Positions 57,991-64,000 of a stretch of 64,000 nucleotides of DNA are shown piece by piece. The first letter of the stretch is position 1, and the number at the start of each line of letters is the position of its first letter. A model generated the notes under the pieces. That model searched no databases. It worked only from the letters and a program-made list of their open reading frames with translations, and was not told where the DNA came from. The DNA is taken from the NCBI RefSeq assembly GCF_001056295.1, contig NZ_JVMD01000006.1, positions 222,901 through 286,900 of the forward strand, given 5' to 3'. Source of the DNA: Corynebacterium halotolerans. GTDB taxonomy: Bacteria; Actinomycetota; Actinomycetes; Mycobacteriales; Mycobacteriaceae. The translations under genes and the position numbers were made by a program.

Positions 57991-58229
57991 TGGTTCCCCC
58001 TCCCGCCGCCGAGGCCGACGGCCACCGGGTCCGCTGCCACCTCGACCGGCTGCTCGAGGAGCGGGGCCTGACGCTCCGGGCTCTGTCCGAGATGGTCGGC
58101 ATCAGCACGGTGAACCTGTCGGTGATGAAGAACGACCGTGCCAAGGCAGTTCGCTTTTCGACGCTGACGGCGTTGTGCGACGCGCTGGCGTGCACCCCGG
58201 GAGACTTGTTCTCCGTCGAGCCGTCGTAA
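57990..58229 (+). CDS. Small Cro/CI-type HTH regulator (YozG-like)
   Basis: The 79-residue protein is essentially one Xre helix-turn-helix: LDRLLEERGLTLRALSEMVGISTVNLSVMKNDRAKAVRFSTLTALCDALACTPGDLF. This small regulator normally follows DUF2975 genes and presumably represses the unit through the 18-bp inverted repeat. Translationally coupled to its partner. A GTCGTAAAGC motif spans its end (58223-58232). Confidence 0.88.
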   Translation: MVPPPAAEADGHRVRCHLDRLLEERGLTLRALSEMVGISTVNLSVMKNDRAKAVRFSTLTALCDALACTPGDLFSVEPS

Positions 58230-58260
58230 AGCAAAGGCCGGGGGCCTGCACCGCCCGCCC

Positions 58261-59925
58261 TCAGCCGGCAAGCGCCTCGAAGAACCGGGCCATGACCAGC
58301 GCACCGGGGTCGGCGACGCCCTTCGCGGCGTCGCCGACGTAGCTCGCCCGGCCCTTGCCCGCGACCCGATCCGCGGTCGCCTCCGCGCCGGCGGCCGCAT
58401 GGTGCGCGGCGTCGGCGAGTGTGCCGCCGTCCTCCAGCGCCAGCACCGCCGGTTCGATCGCGTCGACGACCGTGCCGTCGCCGACCTGCGCCCCGCCCAG
58501 CTCCACCACCGCGTCGAGGCCAGCGCGGGCCGCGGCGGCGAGATCCACGTCGGACAGGGACTCCGCGTCCCCCGCGGTGGCGCCCATCGTGGCGAAGAAC
58601 AGGCCGAACACCGCCCCCGACGTGCCGCCCGCCCGAACCAGATACGACTCGCCCAGCGCGTGGAGCACTGCGCCGACCGTGCCGCGCAACGGCAGGTCGA
58701 AGGGGGCGAGTGCCTCGCGCATGTTCACTCCGAAATCCCCGTCGCCGGCCTTTCGGTCCAGCTCCGTCAACTCGTCGGAAGCGGCGAGGACCCGCTCGAC
58801 CCATGCGGACAGCTCCGGCTGTGCCGGGCCGGAGTCGGCCGCGGGCAGGTCGTCGAGCGCGCCATCCGAAATCTCGGGAACTCCGGAGTAGGGGGCCGGG
58901 GCGTCCCAGGCCGGCGCGGAGGTGGGGGCGTCGAACAATTCGAGCAGATCGTCGTCGACGCCGAGCACCGTCAGCGAAAACCCGGCCATGTCCCACGCGG
59001 TGATGTAGTTCCCGCACATCGTCCGTTCGATGCGCGCGCCCCGGGATTCCAGTTCGCCGCAGGCCAGCGTCAGAATCGCCTCGAGCTCCAGGCCCGCGAT
59101 GCCGCCGAGGCCATTGGCCAGGACGAGTACGCGGTCGGGGGAGCCCGCTGCGCCGTGGACCTCGTCGATCATCTCGGCGACGGCGTCCTCGACCGACATG
59201 CGCTTGCGGCGGTCGACGCCGCGCTCGCCGTGGATGCCCACGCCGAACTCGGCTTCGTCGTCGGCGAGGGAGAAGGACTCCGCCGAACCCGGGGTGCGGG
59301 CGCCGCCGAGCGACATCGCGATCGACCGCGCGCGGCGCGCGACGTTGCGCCCCACGTCCGCGACCACCCCGAGCTCCGCGCCCCGGGCGGCCGCCGCGCC
59401 GCAGGCCTTCTCCACCAGGATCGTCGCGCCCGTGCCGCGGCGCCCGGGGCCGCCGGATTCGCCGACCACCCCGTCGCCGTCACCGTTTCCGCCTCCGTCG
59501 CCGTTCCCGTCCCCCAAGTCGGTGGCGACGTCGTCGCCGACCAGCACGGTCTCCACGCGGATGCCCTCCTCGGCCGCGAGGGCGGCGGCGACGCCGAAGT
59601 TCATGAGGTCGCCCGTGTAGTTCTTCACCACGTGCACCACGCCGGAGCCGTCGTCGACGGCGCGGGTGGCCTCCAGCACCTGGCGTGCGTTCGGCGACGT
59701 GAAGATGTGCCCGGGGCACACCGCCCCGAGCATGCCCTCGCCGAGAAATCCGGCGTGCAGCGGTTCGTGCCCCGAGCCGCCGCCGGAAACCAGGGCCACG
59801 CCCTTCTTCCGGTCGGTCAGCTCGAGGAAGCCCCGGTCGCGCCAGGCGATGTCGGAGCGCCCGGCCACCATGCCGGCCAGGCCCAATCGGTACGGAGTCG
59901 TCGCGTCGTCGAAGAATGCGCCCAT
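58261..59925 (-). CDS. dhaK: Dihydroxyacetone kinase, fused DhaK-DhaL
   Basis: ATP-dependent enzyme of 554 residues. The DhaK part has SGGGSGHEPLHAGFLG near 47-62 and the substrate-binding His232 in GIHGERG. The DhaL part has the Mg-ATP Asp cluster DRKAGDGDFG (390-399) and GGTSGAVFG. A low-complexity Gly/Asp/Asn insertion (about 136-165) interrupts the DhaK domain. The ATG at 59925 follows a -10 TACCGT by 6 nt and has no ribosome site, so it is probably leaderless. It feeds dihydroxyacetone into glycolysis. Confidence 0.93.
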   Translation of the reverse strand: MGAFFDDATTPYRLGLAGMVAGRSDIAWRDRGFLELTDRKKGVALVSGGGSGHEPLHAGFLGEGMLGAVCPGHIFTSPNARQVLEATRAVDDGSGVVHVVKNYTGDLMNFGVAAALAAEEGIRVETVLVGDDVATDLGDGNGDGGGNGDGDGVVGESGGPGRRGTGATILVEKACGAAAARGAELGVVADVGRNVARRARSIAMSLGGARTPGSAESFSLADDEAEFGVGIHGERGVDRRKRMSVEDAVAEMIDEVHGAAGSPDRVLVLANGLGGIAGLELEAILTLACGELESRGARIERTMCGNYITAWDMAGFSLTVLGVDDDLLELFDAPTSAPAWDAPAPYSGVPEISDGALDDLPAADSGPAQPELSAWVERVLAASDELTELDRKAGDGDFGVNMREALAPFDLPLRGTVGAVLHALGESYLVRAGGTSGAVFGLFFATMGATAGDAESLSDVDLAAAARAGLDAVVELGGAQVGDGTVVDAIEPAVLALEDGGTLADAAHHAAAGAEATADRVAGKGRASYVGDAAKGVADPGALVMARFFEALAG

Positions 59926-59931
59926 GCCACG

Positions 59932-59937
59932 ACGGTA
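59932..59937 (-). promoter_or_regulatory. -10 element, leaderless dha transcript
   Basis: TACCGT on the minus strand, 6 nt before the start codon. Confidence 0.45.
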
Positions 59938-59998
59938 CGGGCCGCCGGCTCATCCGGCATGCGCCGGAAACAGCCGAAAAGTTCCCGCCGATACGGAT

Positions 59999-60055
59999 GC
60001 TCACCAACCGTTAACTTAAGCGTCACCTTTCAATCACCGGCGGTCCACCCGGGCG
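59999..60055 (+). promoter_or_regulatory. phoX: PHO-box-like array of 11-nt direct repeats
   Basis: TCACC or close variants begin at 60001, 60023, 60034 and 60045, with TAACT at 60012, i.e. every 11 nt. This is the geometry of PhoP/RegX3-type PHO boxes (GTTCACC units). It lies 95-150 nt upstream of the phoX start. Confidence 0.6.
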
Positions 60056-60148
60056 TCCTAACCTTTTCTGCGTCTGGGCCCCGCCGCGGAGCGTTCCGCC
60101 GGTGGGGCCGACCCCATGAAGCCAGCCCAGAAATGAATGAGGTGCGCC

Positions 60149-62281
60149 GTGGCGCTGATCAACAAGAACCTGCTGAAGAACCCGTTCGCTTCTTCTCGTA
60201 GCTCCCTGACCTGCACGTACAAGTGCGGCAACGCGTGCCGCGACGAGGCCCCCAACGAGTTTTCGGCGAACGAGTACTTCGGTGACGTCGCCAAGCGCGC
60301 GTACAGCCGCCGCCAGGCCCTGAAGGCCGGCGGCGCCGCCACCGTCGCGTTCGGCGGCGCGTCGCTGCTCGCGGCCTGCACCTCCGGCGACGGCGACGGC
60401 GGCACGACCACCGCGACCACCGGCAAGGACGGCAAGGGCGGCGAGGCCCTGGAGGGCATGCGCTTCCCGGTCGTCGAGCCGAACGAGAAGGACGAGGTCG
60501 TCATCCCCGAGGGCTACGAGCAGAACGTGCTCATCGCCTGGGGCGACCCGGTCGAGGACGGCGCCCCGGAGTGGGGCTTCGACAAGCAGACCGCCGAGGC
60601 CCAGAAGAAGCAGTTCGGCTTCAACAACGACTTCGCCGGCGTCCTGAAGGCGACCGACGGCACCCTGGTCTACGTCTGCTCGCACGAGTACACCACCGAG
60701 CCGATGATGTTCCGCGACTGGGACGTCGAGAAGACCACCGAGGAGCAGGTCAACATCGGCATCGCCGCCCACGGCCACACCGTGCTGGCGGTCGAGGAGG
60801 ACGACAAGGGCTTCCTCAAGCCGATCAAGGGCCACGAGCTCAACCGCCGCATCACCGGCTTCACCGAGTTCACCGTCACCGGCCCCGCGGCCGGCCACGA
60901 GCTGCTGAAGACCAAGGCCGACCCGAGCGGCAAGAAGGTCATCGGCACGTTCAACAACTGCTCCGGCGGCATCACCCCGTGGGGCACCATGCTCTCCGGC
61001 GAGGAGAACGTCGACCAGTACTTCGGCGGCATCGACAAGGTCGACGACGACGAGCTGAAGGACAAGTACTCCCGCTACGCCATCAAGAACGAGAAGTCCG
61101 ACCGCGGCTGGGAGAAGTACCACGACCGCTTCGACCTCTCCAAGGAGCCGAACGAGCCGAACCGCTTCTACTGGATCGTCGAGATCGACCCGTCCGACCC
61201 GAAGTCGACGCCGGTCAAGCACACCGCCCTGGGCCGCTTCAAGCACGAGGCCGGCCAGATCCACGTCACCGACGACGGCACCGTCGTCTGCTACATGGGC
61301 GACGACGAGCGCTTCGAGTACATCTACAAGTTCGTCTCCTCCCGCAAGGTCAAGGAGGGCGACCTCAAGCACAACATGGGCATCCTCAACGAGGGCACCC
61401 TGTACGTGGCCAAGTTCAACGGCAACTCCCCGGCCGACCAGATCGACGGCTCCGGCCAGCTGCCCGAGGACGGCAAGTTCGACGGCGAGATCGAGTGGAT
61501 CCCGCTGATGACCGCCAAGGCCGACGGCTCCGGCGAGTCCCACGTCGACGGCATGGACGCCGCCGAGGTCTGCGTCTACACCCGCCTGGCCGGCGACAAG
61601 GTCGGCGCCACCCGCATGGACCGCCCGGAGGACGTCGAGGCGTCGCCGGTGACCGGCAAGGTCTACGCCGCGCTGACGAACAACAAGTACCGCGGCATGT
61701 CCAAGGGCGGCGACCAGGGCGTCCAGGACAACAAGCCGGACAAGTCGACCGACGGCGCGGGCCGCCCCTACGAGGGCCCGACCGAGGTCGCCCCGATCAC
61801 CGAGAACAAGAACGGCCTCGTCCTGGAGATGGAGGACGACCACGCCGGCACCAAGGGCAAGTGGAACCTGCTGCTCGTCTGCGGTGACCCTGATGAGGCG
61901 TACTCCTACTTCGGCGGCTTCGACAAGAAGTCCGTCTCGCCGATCTCCTGCCCGGACAACCTGGCGTTCGACGAGTACGGCAACCTGTGGATCTCCACCG
62001 ACGGCAACGCCCTGAAGTCCAACGACGGCCTCTACGCCGTCGCCGTCGAGGGCGAGCGCCGCGGCGAGGTCAAGTGCTTCCTCACCGTGCCGGTCGGCGC
62101 CGAGACGTGCGGCCCGATCGTCGAGGGCAAGCGCGTGATGGTCAACGTCCAGCACCCGGGCGAGGACGACGACGCCACCCCGGCCGACCCGATCTCGCAC
62201 TGGCCCGAGGGCGGCGACGCCCAGCCGCGCCCGGCGGTCGTGCAGGTCGTCCGCGCCGACGGCGGCAAGATCGGCGCCTAA
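60149..62281 (+). CDS. phoX: PhoX-family alkaline phosphatase (DUF839), Tat-exported
   Basis: The 710-residue protein's N-terminus carries SSRSSLTCTYKCGNAC, characteristic of PhoX, then a Tat signal SRRQALKAGGAATVAFGG ending in a lipobox-like LAAC. The beta-propeller follows, with FNNCSGGITPWGTMLSGEEN and CPDNLAFDEYGNLWISTDG metal-binding segments. Releases phosphate from organic esters outside the cell with Ca/Fe cofactors. The GTG at 60149 with GAGGTG 6 nt upstream is preferred; ATG 60137 would add four residues. Very strong C-ending codon bias suggests high expression under phosphate limitation. Confidence 0.92.
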   Translation: MALINKNLLKNPFASSRSSLTCTYKCGNACRDEAPNEFSANEYFGDVAKRAYSRRQALKAGGAATVAFGGASLLAACTSGDGDGGTTTATTGKDGKGGEALEGMRFPVVEPNEKDEVVIPEGYEQNVLIAWGDPVEDGAPEWGFDKQTAEAQKKQFGFNNDFAGVLKATDGTLVYVCSHEYTTEPMMFRDWDVEKTTEEQVNIGIAAHGHTVLAVEEDDKGFLKPIKGHELNRRITGFTEFTVTGPAAGHELLKTKADPSGKKVIGTFNNCSGGITPWGTMLSGEENVDQYFGGIDKVDDDELKDKYSRYAIKNEKSDRGWEKYHDRFDLSKEPNEPNRFYWIVEIDPSDPKSTPVKHTALGRFKHEAGQIHVTDDGTVVCYMGDDERFEYIYKFVSSRKVKEGDLKHNMGILNEGTLYVAKFNGNSPADQIDGSGQLPEDGKFDGEIEWIPLMTAKADGSGESHVDGMDAAEVCVYTRLAGDKVGATRMDRPEDVEASPVTGKVYAALTNNKYRGMSKGGDQGVQDNKPDKSTDGAGRPYEGPTEVAPITENKNGLVLEMEDDHAGTKGKWNLLLVCGDPDEAYSYFGGFDKKSVSPISCPDNLAFDEYGNLWISTDGNALKSNDGLYAVAVEGERRGEVKCFLTVPVGAETCGPIVEGKRVMVNVQHPGEDDDATPADPISHWPEGGDAQPRPAVVQVVRADGGKIGA

Positions 62282-62294
62282 AACCCCGGTCCAT

Positions 62295-62311
62295 CGCGGG
62301 AGGTTCCCGCG
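62295..62311 (+). terminator. Short hairpin after phoX
   Basis: 7-bp stem CGCGGGA / TCCCGCG with GGT loop, 14 nt after the stop, followed by TTG; modest. Confidence 0.5.
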
Positions 62312-62340
62312 TTGACCTTCCGTCATGGCCCCGCCTTCCT

Positions 62341-62346
62341 TAAGGT
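62341..62346 (+). promoter_or_regulatory. -10 element, leaderless sugar-kinase transcript
   Basis: TAAGGT stands 6 nt before ATG 62353; no Shine-Dalgarno sequence is present. Confidence 0.45.
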
Positions 62347-62352
62347 GGGGCC

Positions 62353-63369
62353 ATGATCGTCGTTGGCGGAGAAATGTTGGTTGACCTGGTGCCCGTCCCG
62401 GGGACGGACCCGGGTGGCGACGGAAGAGAGAGCGGCGGTGCCGGGGCGGGGGAGGCGGCCGGTGCGGCGGGCACCGCGCCGGCGGGGCCCGATCTGCGGC
62501 CCCATTTGGGCGGCGGGCCGTTCAACGTGGCCATCGCAGCGGGGCGGCAGGGGGCGGAGGTCGCCTTCCTGTCGAGGGTGTCCAACGACGCCTACGGCCG
62601 CGCCGGGCTGGAGCGCCTGAAAGGGGCGGGCGTCGACGTCGCCCACGTGCAGCGCGGCGGCGAACCGACGACGCTGGCCGTGACGCAGATCGACGCGGAC
62701 GGGTCGGCGACCTACGACTTCCACTGGGCGGGTTCCGCCGACCGGCTGGTCGCCGATCCCGGGCCGATCGACGCCGACGTGGTGTGCCTGGGCACGTGCT
62801 CCCTGGTCTTCGAGCCGGGCGCGTCGGTCTACGAGACCATCCTCTTCCGCGAGGCCGACCGCGGCCGCGTCGTCGCGCTCGACCCGAACGTCCGCCCGGC
62901 CATCATCTCCGACCCCGCCCGGTACCGGGAGCGGTTCCGCTCGTGGTTGCCGCACGTCACGGTGCTGAAGCTCTCCGATGCGGATTTGGCTTGGCTTTAC
63001 GACGACCCGCGCATCGATGCCCACCGCACGTGTTCGGAGATCGCCGCGGAGTTCGGAGGTGCCGTGGTGCTGACGGAAGGGGCCGGAGGAGCGACGGCGT
63101 TCACGGCTCACGGTGCGGTGTCCGCCGCGGCGCCGAAGGTGGACGTCGCCGACACGATCGGCGCGGGCGACACCGTGATGGGCACGATCGTCGCCGAGAT
63201 CGACGCGCGCCTGCACGGAGCCGGCGGTGGCACCCCCGCGGACCTGGTCCGGCGCTGGGGCCCGGAGCAGTGGGAGCCGATCCTCGATCGTGCCGTGCGG
63301 GCGGCCGCCATCACGGTCTCCCGCGCCGGGGCGAATCCGCCGACGGGCGCGGAGTTGGACGGGGAGTGA
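62353..63369 (+). CDS. PfkB-family carbohydrate kinase (fructokinase-like)
   Basis: The protein has 338 residues. GGEMLVDLVP at the N-terminus, HLGGGPFNVAIAAGRQG (substrate Gly motif), and DTIGAGDT (267-274) with catalytic Asp273. A Gly/Ala-rich low-complexity insertion (17-47) separates the first strand from the Gly motif and is absent from typical family members. Likely phosphorylates fructose or a similar sugar; specificity is not readable. Confidence 0.9.
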   Translation: MIVVGGEMLVDLVPVPGTDPGGDGRESGGAGAGEAAGAAGTAPAGPDLRPHLGGGPFNVAIAAGRQGAEVAFLSRVSNDAYGRAGLERLKGAGVDVAHVQRGGEPTTLAVTQIDADGSATYDFHWAGSADRLVADPGPIDADVVCLGTCSLVFEPGASVYETILFREADRGRVVALDPNVRPAIISDPARYRERFRSWLPHVTVLKLSDADLAWLYDDPRIDAHRTCSEIAAEFGGAVVLTEGAGGATAFTAHGAVSAAAPKVDVADTIGAGDTVMGTIVAEIDARLHGAGGGTPADLVRRWGPEQWEPILDRAVRAAAITVSRAGANPPTGAELDGE

Positions 63370-63414
63370 CCCGGGATTCGTCGGAGCGAGCGGGTGAGCC
63401 GGGAGAGGAAGGCC

Positions 63415-63828
63415 ATGGAGGAGCTGGTTTTCGGGGAAGACGAGGGCTTCGAGGTGCTCGTCGACGTGAAGGGCGGGGTCGGGGAGATCTTCCTGAGCAT
63501 CAGCGACGACCTGGATTCCGCGTATGAGCCGGTCGGGGACGAAAGCCGGGAGAGGATCCGGCGCTTCATCGACCGGGTGGAGGAATGGCTGCCGGTCGCG
63601 GAACGTCGGCTCGAAGCCGACGCGTCGAGCATCGATCTCGCCAACGATGAGGCGTTCACGTTGGTGAGAATCACGATCCTGTCGGAGCTGGTGGACGCGG
63701 ATCTGGTGTTCGGACTGCAGTTCTGGGTCTCGGGCGACGTCGAGCATGGGCGTGGGATGAAGATCCGGGAGAGCGATTTCGAAATCCTCGACTACGGCTC
63801 GGCGGAAGTGGCGATATTCCCCGATTAG
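63415..63828 (+). CDS. Small acidic protein of unknown function
   Basis: The 137-residue protein is acidic and soluble, with mixed alpha/beta character (FEVLVDVKGGVGEIFLSISDDL; VFGLQFWVSGDVEHGRGMKIRESDFEILDYGSAEVAIF). GAGGAAGG just before ATG 63415 sets the start; a GTG at 63394 would add seven residues. Composition and size recall immunity proteins of polymorphic toxin systems, but no toxin is adjacent within the window. I do not recognise the family. Confidence 0.6.
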   Translation: MEELVFGEDEGFEVLVDVKGGVGEIFLSISDDLDSAYEPVGDESRERIRRFIDRVEEWLPVAERRLEADASSIDLANDEAFTLVRITILSELVDADLVFGLQFWVSGDVEHGRGMKIRESDFEILDYGSAEVAIFPD

Positions 63829-63978
63829 GCGTTCAGCCCGGCCGACTACCGGAGCGCCGTCCACCTGAGCGCCGCCGCCCCCGTCGGCTACCGGGGACAT
63901 CACCGCGCCCGGTGCCTCCCCGTCTTCTACCCGGTCGGGGCCGCGTCCCTTCATGCAAACCCACCCCGAATGCGCAGG

Positions 63979-64000
63979 CCCACCCGTTACAGCGGGTGGG
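63979..64000. terminator. Hairpin at the window edge
   Basis: 8-bp stem CCCACCCG / CGGGTGGG with TTACAG loop, about 150 nt after the last gene. The T-run, if any, is beyond the window. The stretch 63829-63978 holds no gene I can support. Confidence 0.6.

Noticed and set aside
63415..63828. Immunity protein of a toxin system
   Set aside because: Only size and acidity suggest it; no toxin gene is visible, so it was left as unknown.
63829..63978. Possible end of a convergent gene at the right edge
   Set aside because: The repeated CTACCGG/GACTACC-like words gave no protein pattern in any frame.

Overview
The window is about 70% GC, densely packed, full of 1-4 base start/stop overlaps and apparently leaderless transcripts. 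It belongs to an actinobacterium of the Corynebacteriales, most likely a Corynebacterium. Two blocks follow the gene order I remember from Mycobacterium tuberculosis. One is GNAT/N-acetylglutamate synthase - def - DUF3263 - LytR_C protein - SodC-position lipoprotein - YbdK ligase (Rv0428c-Rv0433). The other is ppa - dacB - (amidase) - tilS - hpt - ftsH - folE - folP - folB - folK - DUF3180 - Ala-rich membrane protein - DUF2520 - panC - panD (Rv3628-Rv3601c). No tRNA, rRNA, CRISPR array, insertion sequence or prophage was seen.

Layout. 0-1.75 kb: end of a membrane-anchored receptor-like protein, convergent with an ECF sigma factor and an acidic partner. 1.85-6.6 kb: the def block. 6.6-13.2 kb: a six-gene Mrp (Mnh) Na+/H+ antiporter operon with A and B fused. 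13.2-14.0 kb: a stand-alone LeuA regulatory-domain protein behind a structured leader with a leaderless upstream ORF. 14.0-18.6 kb: M20 peptidase, SDR, aminoglycoside-phosphotransferase-like protein and acyl-CoA dehydrogenase. 18.9-20.9 kb: groEL under two CIRCE operators. 20.9-23.8 kb: repeat-rich spacer, a DUF559 protein and PPK2. 23.8-28.4 kb: MarR regulator and a Pls/PosA-type peptide synthetase. 28.5-33.5 kb: rhodanese and a sugar ABC transporter. 33.5-49.2 kb: ppa to panD, i.e. purine salvage, tRNA modification, FtsH, folate and pantothenate synthesis.

49.2-57.2 kb is an accessory-looking envelope/stress island that follows panD. It has two dynamin-like GTPases (IniC/IniA type), divergent from a lipoprotein, a transmembrane Hsp70-like protein, an acidic protein and an ECF sigma factor. 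The acidic protein and the sigma factor are clear paralogues of the pair at 0.76-1.75 kb, and the Hsp70-like ectodomain resembles the receptor there. The window thus holds two versions of what looks like one signalling module, which I consider its most interesting content.

57.3-64 kb: a DUF2975/HTH pair behind a perfect 18-bp inverted repeat, a fused dihydroxyacetone kinase, a phoX phosphatase gene behind an 11-nt periodic PHO-box-like array, a PfkB sugar kinase and a small unknown protein. A dispersed 10-mer, GTCGYAAAGC, recurs about 12 times across the window, often intergenic.
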